A stretch of DNA of 34,553 bases, taken from positions 1-34,553 of the forward strand of contig CALURG010000086.1 of the NCBI GenBank assembly GCA_944323115.1. Reading direction: 5' to 3'. Position numbers and translations under genes: made by a program. Shown one piece after another: positions 1 to 6,635 of this stretch. The notes beneath the pieces are model-generated. The model was given only the letters and a program-made list of their open reading frames with translations. It was not told the origin of the DNA and ran no database searches. The DNA is from Candidatus Gastranaerophilales bacterium. Lineage in GTDB: Bacteria > Cyanobacteriota > Vampirovibrionia > Gastranaerophilales > Gastranaerophilaceae. The stretch's first letter is position 1. Each line of letters starts with the position of its first letter.

Positions 1-56
1 ACGGAAAATATATTAATCTAGTTTTATAAAAATGTTGTAAAATAATTTGTCCTCAA

Positions 57-78
57 AGACGAAATATCGTCTGTTTTT
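57..78 (+). terminator. Intrinsic terminator-like hairpin
   Basis: A perfect 6-bp stem (AGACGA / TCGTCT) with a 4-base AATA loop is followed by GTTTTT. It sits just upstream of a second, stronger terminator, so transcription entering from the left is probably stopped before the scaffold gene. The gene it ends lies outside the window. Confidence 0.5.
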
Positions 79-92
79 GATCTAGCTATTTT

Positions 93-126
93 ACGGCACT
101 TTTGATAGTTTAGTGCCGTTTTTTTT
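93..126 (+). terminator. Strong rho-independent terminator
   Basis: The 7-bp stem ACGGCAC / GTGCCGT encloses a 13-base loop and is followed directly by eight T residues. Together with the preceding hairpin it makes a tandem stop in front of the phage head genes. This suggests that the head block has its own promoter between about 126 and 200, or that a portal gene upstream, if any, is in a separate transcript. Confidence 0.8.
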
Positions 127-213
127 ATGCAATTGTATTTTAGGTTTTTAAAAACCTTCTGTGGTATTTATTTTTCACGGTCTTTGCACAACAAACAAAA
201 GAAAGGAGATCCT

Positions 214-777
214 ATGTCAGGTACACAGGATGGAGTTTTGGCTGCAAAAAATTTGACGGAAAATTTGCAGCAAAATCAATCAGGTATTGATAAATTACCG
301 TCGCAAGAAGAAAACGGTCAGGAACCGGAAGATAAGCTGAGTCCTTCTCAAAAAATGGACAGGCTTTTGAGGGGAACTTCTTCTGTTCAAATGAAAAAAG
401 AAATTGAAAAACTGAGAAAAGAAGCCGCAAAATACAGGAATTTTTCCAGAAGCGAGGCTTTGCAAAGGATTGCAATTCAAAAAAAATCAGAAGAAATTCA
501 AAAAGAGCTGGATTCTTTAAAAACAACAAATGAAAACCTCAAAATAATGAGGGCTCTTGACAAAGCAGGCTGTATAAAAAGCGAATTAGCCGCAAAAGAG
601 ATTCCTCATGATTGTGAAGATTTGGATGCCTTTATTGAAAAATACAAGGAAGAAAACAATTTTCTTTTTTCAACCCCTTCAAAAAATATCGGAAGCAAAT
701 TTAAAGCTTCCGGAAAAAAAATTCTGACTCCGGCACAAAAAATGGATGCATACATACGTGCTGCGTTAGGCAGATAA
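214..777 (+). CDS. Phage scaffolding protein
   Basis: This 187-residue, highly charged, mostly helical protein has a coiled-coil stretch at about residues 55-120, rich in K, E and Q. It lies directly upstream of the major capsid gene, the usual place for a separate scaffold that guides procapsid assembly and is then lost. The C-terminus ends in MDAYIRAALGR, a short basic tail of the kind seen in scaffolds of this type. I chose ATG 214 because GAAAGGAG lies just upstream; the open frame extends back to 127, but that part overlaps the terminator and has no ribosome site. Family assignment rests on position, composition and the C-terminal motif, not on a catalytic signature. A minor capsid or decoration protein is the main alternative. 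Confidence 0.65.
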   Translation: MSGTQDGVLAAKNLTENLQQNQSGIDKLPSQEENGQEPEDKLSPSQKMDRLLRGTSSVQMKKEIEKLRKEAAKYRNFSRSEALQRIAIQKKSEEIQKELDSLKTTNENLKIMRALDKAGCIKSELAAKEIPHDCEDLDAFIEKYKEENNFLFSTPSKNIGSKFKASGKKILTPAQKMDAYIRAALGR

Positions 778-890
778 TTTGTTCGCAAAATTCTTAATAA
801 GAATTATTCCTTAAAGGCAAAATATTATGCCGCAGTGGATAAAGGACGAAACAAAATTGGTTATCAACAAAAAAGAAAGGATTATTAAAA

Positions 891-1847
891 ATGACACTAG
901 ATGCAAAAATGATTTCCCGTACAAACGCAGAGGCACTTATTCCTGTTGAAACTTCATCAGAAATTATAAAAAACGTGCCTCAAGCGTCGGCAGCGTTGTC
1001 TTTGTTTAAACAGTTACCGAATATGAGTGCAAAACAAAAAACTCTGCCTGTAACATCTACATTGCCTACAGCATATTTTTTAAACGGCGATACAGACATG
1101 AAGAAAACAACAAATGCAGAATGGGATAAATTGACACTTACAGCGGAAGAAATTGCCGTTATTGTTCCGATTCCGGAAGCTGTTTTTGAAGATGCACAGT
1201 ACAGCATGTGGTCTGAAATTCAGCCTCAAATTGTTGAAGCATTCGGTATTGCAATCGATGAAGCAATCTTTTTCGGCACAAACAAACCTTCCAGCTATCC
1301 TGATGCTATTGTTACCACTGCAATTTCAAAAGGAAACAAAGTAGAACTTGGTACAAATGAAGATATTGCAGGTGATATTATCGGTGAAGGCGGTGTAATG
1401 TCTAAGGTTGAGGACTGCGGCTACAAAGTCACAGGATTTTATGCAGACAGTTCTTTGGAAGCAAAATTCAGAAACCTTAGAGACAAAAACAACCAGCTTC
1501 TTTACACTCCGGGTCTTACATCAGAAATGCCTGTAAGCCTTGTCGGCAGACCGATGAAATATGACGAAACAGGTATTTTTGATACATCAAAAGCATTGCT
1601 CATAGCAGGTGACTTCACAAAAGCAGTGTACTCAATTCGTCAGGATATTACATACAAAGTTCTTGATCAGGCAATTATTCAAAATACTGACGGAACAATC
1701 GCTTACAACCTTGCTCAACAGGATATGGTTGCACTGCGTTGTGTAATGAGACTCGGTATTCAGATTGCAAATCCGGCAAGCAGAAAAGGCGGAGAATCCC
1801 GCTATCCGTTTGCTGTTCTTGTTCCTGAATCATCCACATTATCATAA
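891..1847 (+). CDS. Phage major capsid protein, HK97 fold
   Basis: The 318-residue protein reads as a complete HK97-type capsid subunit. The N-terminal arm (about 1-60) carries PVETSSEIIKNVPQASA and LPVTSTLPTAYFL. The motif EEIAVIVPIPEAVFEDA then leads into the spine helix and P domain, IDEAIFFGTNKP follows, and the chain ends in a beta-rich A domain with ITYKVLDQA and VALRCVMRLGIQIANP. There is no N-terminal protease or long delta domain, which fits a separately encoded scaffold immediately upstream. AAGAAAGG precedes ATG 891 by about nine bases. It would form the icosahedral head. Downstream are a hairpin element and a terminator, so capsid expression can be uncoupled from the connector genes. 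Confidence 0.88.
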   Translation: MTLDAKMISRTNAEALIPVETSSEIIKNVPQASAALSLFKQLPNMSAKQKTLPVTSTLPTAYFLNGDTDMKKTTNAEWDKLTLTAEEIAVIVPIPEAVFEDAQYSMWSEIQPQIVEAFGIAIDEAIFFGTNKPSSYPDAIVTTAISKGNKVELGTNEDIAGDIIGEGGVMSKVEDCGYKVTGFYADSSLEAKFRNLRDKNNQLLYTPGLTSEMPVSLVGRPMKYDETGIFDTSKALLIAGDFTKAVYSIRQDITYKVLDQAIIQNTDGTIAYNLAQQDMVALRCVMRLGIQIANPASRKGGESRYPFAVLVPESSTLS

Positions 1848-1866
1848 AAACAAGACACGCAATAAT

Positions 1867-1941
1867 GCAAAATTTGTCTGAGGCGGCCTCGCTTGTAGGA
1901 GTGTACACGGAGTGCGAGTGACGCCAAGTCTAGCATTTTGC
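1867..1941. repeat. Nested hairpin element after the capsid gene
   Basis: The outer arms GCAAAAT and ATTTTGC enclose further paired blocks: TCTGAGGCG against CGCCAAGTCT (imperfect) and CTCGC against GCGAG, with the palindrome GTGTACAC near the tip. It carries no convincing gene. The block starting TCTGAGGC recurs in a second hairpin at 3948-4007, which has the same nested plan but different outer arms. It may be a structured RNA in the capsid transcript's 3' region or the relic of a mobile hairpin element. Confidence 0.6.
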
Positions 1942-2060
1942 GGAAGTGACCCCATGCACTTGTTGCCTGTGCCGGACTTGTCTGCAATGAATGGACTTGA
2001 TTAATGCACAGGTTCAACAAGTAGTCGGAGTCAGTTGACTATATGAAATATTAGAAATCT

Positions 2061-2092
2061 ACAGGCGGAGAGTTTTTCTCCGTCTGTTTTTT
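2061..2092 (+). terminator. Terminator between capsid and connector genes
   Basis: A 10-bp stem (ACAGGCGGAG / CTCCGTCTGT, one G-T wobble) is followed by a run of six T residues after its G-T end. The next gene's ribosome site AAGGAG starts only about three bases later. It therefore ends or attenuates the capsid transcript just before the connector cluster. Confidence 0.75.
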
Positions 2093-2103
2093 AAGGAGAA
2101 AAA

Positions 2104-2550
2104 ATGACAATAGAACTGTACAAAAATTCATTTGTCACACTCGAGGAAGCTGAAAACTATTTTGATGAACGCTATGATTCAAATGAATGGTTTGAGTTGC
2201 AGGAATCAGACAAAGAAAAATTATTGATTTCTTCAAGCAAAAAGGTAAACTCTTTTGATTTTTCAGGTTCAAAAGCGGATGAAAATCAGCCTATGAATTT
2301 TCCCAGAGATTACGGTACACCTCAGGATATAAAAGATGCGGTTTGTGAAGAAGCCCTGACAATGGTTAAAAAATCAGACAATATTCACATCCAGAACCAA
2401 AATAACAATATTACCTCAATAAGTCTTGGTGCCGGTTCTGTTTCTTATGCAACGGCCAGTTTGAGCGATGAAGCAAAAATAATTCTTTCCCCTATTGCTT
2501 CAAATTTAATAAAAAAATGGACGAAAAAGGGTTATTACATACCTTTTTAA
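2104..2550 (+). CDS. Head-tail connector (DnaT-like/gp6-like family)
   Basis: The 148-residue protein has the pattern of phage head-tail connector proteins often annotated as DnaT-like ssDNA-binding. An N-terminal TLEEAENYFDERYDSNEW helix is followed by a KLLISSSKKVNSFDFSGSK helix, then a central NFPRDYGTPQDIKDAVCEEAL block that resembles the family's PR...P..IK.A..E.AL signature, and a C-terminal helix containing LSPIASNLIKKW. In tailed phages such proteins form the ring below the portal. It is first in a compact run of four genes ending with the tail tube. AAGGAGAAAA precedes ATG 2104. Confidence 0.7.
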   Translation: MTIELYKNSFVTLEEAENYFDERYDSNEWFELQESDKEKLLISSSKKVNSFDFSGSKADENQPMNFPRDYGTPQDIKDAVCEEALTMVKKSDNIHIQNQNNNITSISLGAGSVSYATASLSDEAKIILSPIASNLIKKWTKKGYYIPF

Positions 2551-2571
2551 ACAGATATACAGGAGAAAATC

Positions 2572-2880
2572 ATGGGATATTACACAAATATGCTCAAAGA
2601 TACTGCGGTATTGAAAACCGTAAACGGTTCTGATGCGGATGGCAGACCCAATATTGTTGCACTTGACGAGATAGATTGCAAAATTGAATTTAAAAATGCG
2701 ATTACTACAAATTCTTCAGGAGAAGAAGTTGTCTCAAACGGCAGATTGTATACGGAATCTGTTGTAAAAACAGGTGATATTATCGAGTTGAAAGACAAAG
2801 AGTATAAAGTTGTTAATGTAAACCCGTATTATCCGATAGACAGCTCTTTATTTGTTATCAATGAAGTTTACTTTGCTTAG
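2572..2880 (+). CDS. Probable head closure/stopper protein
   Basis: This is a 102-residue, mainly beta protein. Two sequence blocks suggest a small beta barrel: DEIDCKIEFKNAITTNSSGEE and VVKTGDIIELKDKEYKVVNV. The second looks like the 'given D.I......Y.V..V' ending of phage head-closure proteins (SPP1 gp16 type). The position between the connector and the minor tail/capsid gene agrees. AGGAGAAAATC precedes ATG 2572. The assignment comes mostly from gene order, size and the C-terminal pattern. Confidence 0.55.
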   Translation: MGYYTNMLKDTAVLKTVNGSDADGRPNIVALDEIDCKIEFKNAITTNSSGEEVVSNGRLYTESVVKTGDIIELKDKEYKVVNVNPYYPIDSSLFVINEVYFA

Positions 2881-2900
2881 ACAGTTTGGAGAAAAACAAA

Positions 2901-3272
2901 ATGATTCTGGACGATATAAAGAATTTTCTTTTGCAAAACTCTCTTGTGCAGGAAGATTCAATAAAATATGACTATGATGCATCAAAAGGTGATGAAACAG
3001 TGTTGCTTCATCTTTATGACAATGCACCTTGTGACTTGGCAAGACGCTCCGGAGTGAGAATAACAATAAAATATAGTGATTTAAAATTGGCACGTGATAC
3101 TGCTTTTAAAATACACGATATGCTTTTCCCGGAAGAACTTTTCCAAAAATCCGTAAATATAAACGGAAAAACAATGCACATAAAATTGAATAAAGGACCG
3201 TTCTATCAAGGGAAAGACCAGTCCAAAAGACATAATTACATTCTTGATATAACACTTATTTACAACAGATAG
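2901..3272 (+). CDS. Minor capsid / tail completion protein
   Basis: The 123-residue protein resembles the phage minor capsid 3-like family (tail completion / neck proteins). It begins with MILDDIKNFLLQNSL, followed by an acidic segment, then RRSGVRITIKYSDLKLARDTAF and a C-terminal strand HNYILDITLIYNR. It probably seals the neck between connector and tail tube. ATG 2901 was chosen: the frame's first start, TTG 2886, lies inside the ribosome site TTGGAGAAAA and cannot be the real one. It is nine bases from the next gene and shares its transcript. Confidence 0.6.
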   Translation: MILDDIKNFLLQNSLVQEDSIKYDYDASKGDETVLLHLYDNAPCDLARRSGVRITIKYSDLKLARDTAFKIHDMLFPEELFQKSVNINGKTMHIKLNKGPFYQGKDQSKRHNYILDITLIYNR

Positions 3273-3281
3273 GAGAACAAA

Positions 3282-3881
3282 ATGGCACTAAAAACAGTTA
3301 CAAAACTTTTTGGCGTTGATGATGCAAAATTGTTTCCCGTAACCGAAGATTCCACCGAGAATTTTACTTGCGGTACGGGTATTGATTTGCCGGGCGTCAG
3401 ACAGATTTCCATAACTTATGAGATAGAAGAAAAAGAACTCACAGGCGACGAAAAAGTTTTGGAAGTTTCAAACAAAATTAAATCTATAACTTTTAACATG
3501 GAATACGCAAAACTAAGCCTCGAGGTTTTGGCACAACTTACAGGCGGAACCTACTCAACATCCGGTTCCGGTGATACGGAAAAAGGTGTTTTTAGCTTTG
3601 GCGGAGGTGATTTGCCGAATTATTTCCAACTAAAAGCACAAATTTTAGATACAAGCAATGACGGCGGTGATGTTCATTTTTGTATTTACAAGGCAAAAGC
3701 AACAGCCATACCTATAAACGGTGTGCAAGATGATTTTGCTACGCTGACTTTTGACGGCAAAGGTGTTTATACTGAACACGAATTTGGTGAAGAAGGAAGC
3801 AAACAAACAAAACTTATTGATATTGAAATACATGCGAAAGCACAGTCGTTGAGTGCGACTACTGAACAGAGTGTGGCATAA
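3282..3881 (+). CDS. Phage major tail tube protein
   Basis: The 199-residue protein fits the siphovirus tail tube family. The N-terminus MALKTVTKLFGVDDAKLFPV is followed by IDLPGVRQISITYEIEEKELTGD, a pattern seen in tube subunits with an N-terminal strand pair. A region at about 75-100 contains YAKLSLEVLAQLTGG, and a C-terminal beta sandwich ends with FATLTFDGKGVYT. It would polymerise into the hollow tail. Normally a tail chaperone pair and a long tape-measure gene follow; here a strong hairpin and a gene-free repeat island follow instead. AGGAGAACAAA precedes ATG 3282. Confidence 0.75.
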   Translation: MALKTVTKLFGVDDAKLFPVTEDSTENFTCGTGIDLPGVRQISITYEIEEKELTGDEKVLEVSNKIKSITFNMEYAKLSLEVLAQLTGGTYSTSGSGDTEKGVFSFGGGDLPNYFQLKAQILDTSNDGGDVHFCIYKAKATAIPINGVQDDFATLTFDGKGVYTEHEFGEEGSKQTKLIDIEIHAKAQSLSATTEQSVA

Positions 3882-3896
3882 TACTGCTCCCTAAAT

Positions 3897-3931
3897 AATC
3901 CGAGACGGCTTTAGTTTTGCCGTTTCGGATT
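3897..3931 (+). terminator. Hairpin after the tail-tube gene
   Basis: A 13-bp stem (AATCCGAGACGGC / GCCGTTTCGGATT, one wobble) surrounds a T-rich nine-base loop. It begins 15 bases after the tail-tube stop codon. There is no long T run after it, so termination would be partial; it may instead protect the 3' end of the transcript. Confidence 0.55.
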
Positions 3932-3947
3932 TCGGGTGCACTTTTAC

Positions 3948-4007
3948 TTTTAAATTTTCTGAGGCAGTTTCACTTGTTTTGTGAGCAGCCTGACATAAAA
4001 TTTAAAA
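3948..4007. repeat. Nested hairpin related to the one at 1867
   Basis: The outer arms TTTAAATTTT and AAAATTTAAA enclose CTGAGGC / GCCTGAC and TCAC / GTGA around a TTGTTTT loop. The block TCTGAGGC and the layout (outer AT arms, GGC/GCC middle, inner stem) match the hairpin at 1867-1941, but the outer arms are unrelated in sequence while still pairing. That is what conservation of structure rather than sequence looks like. Confidence 0.6.
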
Positions 4008-4205
4008 CGGGCTTCAGAACTGAGCCATGCTTAAGATTGTCTTATTATTCAAACGGGGGGGTTACATGGGGTGCCCCCTGTTGTAAGTTGGGTTAGAAAC
4101 AGTTGTGTTTTGAGGTGATTTTTACAGCAGCTTGGCACTGAAAAATTACTGAAAAAACACTTCACTGTTTCTTTTGAGAGCGTATGTTTCTCTTTTTTGT
4201 AATAC

Positions 4206-4282
4206 TTTTTTCTCTTGCTTGAGTCGCAGGCGAGATATGTACGGCTCGTACCTCGCCTACATCTCAAGCAAGAAAGAGAAAA
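4206..4282. repeat. Large hairpin (77 bp) in the repeat island
   Basis: The left arm TTTTTCTCTTGCTTGAG pairs, with a small bulge, with CTCAAGCAAGAAAGAGAAAA. Inside lie AGGCGAG / CTCGCCT and GTACG / CGTAC with a three-base GCT loop. The structure is almost continuous, which would make a stable cruciform or RNA stem. Its right arm continues into the first 118-bp repeat. Confidence 0.75.
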
Positions 4283-4296
4283 TAACGCTAACAGAA

Positions 4297-4414
4297 AGAG
4301 ATTTTATAATTCAGAAACGAAAATTTCAGGTCACAAGAACCTGTAAATTTTCATTTCTTCATTTAAAAATCTCTAACTCATTTTACATCAGGGCTCCGCC
4401 CCGAACCCCGTTTA
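4297..4414. repeat. 118-bp direct repeat, copy 1
   Basis: It is identical to 4894-5011 at 115 of 118 positions; the three differences are all transitions. It begins AGAGATTTTATAATTC and ends GAACCCCGTTTA. The unit is itself foldable: AGAGATTTT near the start pairs with AAAAATCTCT, and AATTTCAGGT pairs with ACCTGTAAATTT around CACAAGA. A GC-rich tail (GGGCTCCGCCCC) follows. Confidence 0.9.
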
Positions 4415-4443
4415 AAATTATGCAATAAAATAACTACCCTCGC

Positions 4444-4625
4444 CGACCTTTGTGAAATGAATTACAGAAAGTTAATTAAACAACAATTAGTCTCATCTGT
4501 CTGAGCAGTCTGTAATTATTTTCAATATTTTAGTTATTCTATTTATGATTTTTCAAGACAATATAGACTGCGAGTTATGAGACTAGGGTTTAATTTACTT
4601 TCTGTATGAATGTAACAGTAGGTCG
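4444..4625. repeat. 182-bp imperfect foldback between the two direct repeats
   Basis: Nested matching blocks occur in order on both sides: CGACCT (4444) with AGGTCG (4620), ACAGAAAG (4464) with CTTTCTGT (4598), TAGTCTCAT (4487) with ATGAGACTA (4577), and GCAGTCT (4505) with AGACTGC (4565). The centre, about 53 bases, is AT rich. The collinear order of four separate pairing blocks makes chance unlikely. No protein frame is present. It is a candidate structured RNA or an old element with inverted ends. Confidence 0.65.
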
Positions 4626-4734
4626 GGTTTGCCTTCTTTTGCCGCTGAGTTGTGACAAAGCGTGCAAAATGGCTTCACGACTTCACTATAATATTACATT
4701 TATTTCTTTTGTCTTTTAATAGTGAACTTGGGCT

Positions 4735-4765
4735 CCACCCGTTCTTTACGATAAAGAATGGGTGG
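4735..4765. repeat. 14-bp hairpin with 3-base loop
   Basis: CCACCCGTTCTTTA pairs with TAAAGAATGGGTGG (one G-T wobble) around CGA. It is preceded by GGGCT. It is not followed by a T run, so it is not an ordinary terminator. Confidence 0.7.
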
Positions 4766-4815
4766 AAATTAAAGTATAATTTTTGTTTTTAAAACCTAAA
4801 TCTTTATTTTTCCAT

Positions 4816-4864
4816 GTTACTTTCTTTCTCTTTGAATTGCGTGTGCAAAGAGAAAGAAAGTAAC
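4816..4864. repeat. 19-bp perfect hairpin
   Basis: GTTACTTTCTTTCTCTTTG pairs perfectly with CAAAGAGAAAGAAAGTAAC around an 11-base loop (4835-4845). It stands directly before the right-hand 25-bp inverted repeat and the second direct repeat, as the large hairpin at 4206 does before the first. The two 'hairpin plus 118-bp tail' units are thus parallel in layout. Confidence 0.8.
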
Positions 4865-4893
4865 TCAAAGAAAGAGAAACATACGCTCTCAAA

Positions 4894-5011
4894 AGAGATT
4901 TTATAATTCAGAAACAAAAATTTCAGGTCACAAGAACCTGTAAATTTTCATTTCTTCATTTAAAAATCTCTAACCCATTTCACATCAGGGCTCCGCCCCG
5001 AACCCCGTTTA
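4894..5011. repeat. 118-bp direct repeat, copy 2
   Basis: This is the second copy of the unit at 4297-4414, 597 bp downstream and in the same orientation. Its last 38 bases (4973-5010) match, in reverse complement, a relic at 21,518-21,555 at 31 of 38 positions. It is followed by a separate block ending TTGACTATATG (5074-5092) that also occurs at 2027-2045. Confidence 0.9.
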
Positions 5012-5257
5012 TTATTATCTTGCAGGCGTTTCCTCATTTCATTCGGTCAGCCCCGCACGGAATCCGGGCAGCCGGAGCCAATTGACTATATGTAAAAATT
5101 ACGAAAGGAGGCGGTGGCCTTCCCCAAAAATAAAAAAATACAAAAACGGAAAATACATTAATTATTAAATACCAAATTTAATTAATAATAAGTTCAGAAA
5201 AGATTTACCGCAAAAACGTGAACAGTTTTTTGTACAACAATATTTGGACGGAATTTT

Positions 5258-6055
5258 ATGAAAAAGATTTTTAAAAACCTAAGTATTTTTTTATTGATTA
5301 TTGCAGTCTGGGCCATTTTTATTGAGCCTAACATGCTTATTGTTAAGCACTATAAAATTCAAAATGAAAATCTAAAAGGTTTAAAAATAGTTTATGCAAC
5401 GGATTTTCATTTTAAGAATAATGAATTTAAAAAATTAAAAAAGGTTATAAAAAAAATAAATAGACAAGACGCCGATATTGTTCTGTTTGGCGGAGATTTT
5501 GTAAACGGGCAGATTTATGAAAAAACTCTTCATCCGGGTGTCATTGCAAAATTACTTGGAGATGTAAATTCAAAATATGGTATTTATTCGGTTTTGGGCA
5601 ATCATGATTGCTGGCTGGACGAAAACAAGGTTAAAGATTACCTTGTAAAATACGGAATTAATGTTTTGTCTAATCAAAACAAAGTCATAAACATTGCTGA
5701 CAACAGAAAAATTTATATAGCCGGAACAGAAGATTTGTATACAGGTAAACCCGACATAAAAAAAACTTTGACCAATACTTCGTCCCCTGTGATTTTGCTT
5801 TCTCATTCCCCTGATATTTTCCCTGAAGTACCTGATTTTGTAGACTTGACTTTAGCCGGACATACACACGGCGGTCAGGTAAACATTCCTTTTGTCGGTC
5901 CGGTTTTGGTTCCGTCTGAATACGGCCAAAAGTATGCGGCAGGGTTAATCTCTGAGGACAAAAAACAGATGATAGTTTCCAGAGGTATAGGTACCAGCAT
6001 AATTCCGATAAGATTTAATTGTTTTCCTGAAATTGTTGTAATAACTTTTTATTAA
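5258..6055 (+). CDS. Membrane-anchored metallophosphoesterase (YkuE/YaeI-like)
   Basis: The 265-residue protein has an N-terminal membrane anchor (about 5-23), followed by a calcineurin-like phosphoesterase domain that should face outside the cytoplasmic membrane. Visible metal motifs in order are YATDFHF (D-x-H, ~49), FGGDFVN (~77), VLGNHDCW (~114), LLSHSPD (~181) and the final AGHTHGGQV (~200). In YkuE/YaeI relatives the substrate is UDP-2,3-diacylglucosamine-like or another phospho-lipid; the substrate here cannot be read from sequence. It is not a usual phage structural gene and sits alone between the repeat island and the terminase block, so it is either a cargo gene or a host gene now flanked by phage pieces. 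The ribosome site before ATG 5258 is weak (GGACGGAA). Confidence 0.85.
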   Translation: MKKIFKNLSIFLLIIAVWAIFIEPNMLIVKHYKIQNENLKGLKIVYATDFHFKNNEFKKLKKVIKKINRQDADIVLFGGDFVNGQIYEKTLHPGVIAKLLGDVNSKYGIYSVLGNHDCWLDENKVKDYLVKYGINVLSNQNKVINIADNRKIYIAGTEDLYTGKPDIKKTLTNTSSPVILLSHSPDIFPEVPDFVDLTLAGHTHGGQVNIPFVGPVLVPSEYGQKYAAGLISEDKKQMIVSRGIGTSIIPIRFNCFPEIVVITFY

Positions 6056-6258
6056 CAAAAAGATACTGTCCGGGAAAAATTCGTGATAAGGAATACTCTG
6101 CCGAACAAAAGCAGCCGGCGGCAGCAGCGACGCTAAATTAGAATTTGTCCGACTGTCTTCAACAGAAAATTTTTATATTCTTGTTATTAAAATTTTTACA
6201 ATTTTCACTTTTTGTGCCGGAGCAACGGGCATGAATTGTATTTTTGTTGTCTTGGGAT

Positions 6259-6585
6259 TTAAAGAAAGAAAGCATTTTTAAAAACCGATAAGAAAACAAG
6301 CACAAAACTTACAGAAAAAGATAAGCATAAGGTTAAAACAATATCATCAAAATTGAAAAAACTATTTTGCGGTATAAACAAAGTCAAAATAGACAGAATA
6401 GGGATTATTATCATTGCATAAAAAAACATTGCAAATACATAAAATATTTCGGACAAATCAGAAACATCATTATAGAAAATATACGTATTTACAATAGGAA
6501 ATAATAATGCAAGTAAAAAAATAAACAGATATTTATAACTCTTTTGTAAGAAATATTTTTCATATTTTAAGTATTTCTCAAAATT
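6259..6585 (-). pseudogene. Remnant of a small membrane protein gene
   Basis: On the minus strand an open frame runs from the stop near 6588 down to 6259. It encodes a charged start (KYEKYFLQKSYKY) and then three or four hydrophobic segments, with the aromatic-rich composition of a membrane protein (for example FIFLLALLFPIV, MFFYAMIIIPILSIL and LCLSFSVSFVLVFLSVF). There is no ATG in frame and no ribosome site; the only starts are weak internal TTG codons. I read it as a truncated or decayed gene. The rest of 6056-6635 shows no gene; 6060-6150 contains GC-rich fragments like other intergenic elements. Confidence 0.35.
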
Positions 6586-6635
6586 TTAGAAAAAAAATAT
6601 TATATTTTCCGTTTGTGGATTTAGAAAGGATAATT

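Larger units (their letters stand above)
4171..4895. repeat. 25-bp perfect inverted repeats, 675 bp apart
   Basis: Bases 4171-4195 (CTTTTGAGAGCGTATG then TTTCTCTTT) are the exact reverse complement of 4871-4895. The pair bounds most of the repeat island. The right arm runs into the second copy of the 118-bp direct repeat. The arms could pair in RNA, act as ends of an element, or allow inversion of the enclosed segment; the sequence alone does not decide. Confidence 0.75.
3882..5257. other. Gene-free island of hairpins and repeats, ~1.4 kb
   Basis: I find no credible gene here. One 84-codon frame (4174-4428) runs straight through a hairpin and a repeat copy and has no ribosome site. The stretch holds at least eight inverted repeats, a 118-bp direct repeat pair (4297 and 4894), a 25-bp perfect inverted repeat pair (4171 and 4871) and GC-rich hairpin blocks such as CCGCCCC in an AT-rich setting. 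It occupies the place where a tail chaperone and tape-measure gene would be expected. The features below give the individual parts. It could be the scar of a mobile element, a set of non-coding RNAs, or a recombination junction. Confidence 0.75.

Noticed and set aside
4174-4428. 84-codon open frame in the repeat island
   Set aside because: It crosses a large hairpin and a direct repeat copy, has no ribosome site and reads as no known protein; chance frame.
4171-4895. Ordinary insertion sequence with terminal inverted repeats
   Set aside because: No transposase frame lies between the arms and no target duplication was seen; kept only as an unexplained inverted repeat pair.
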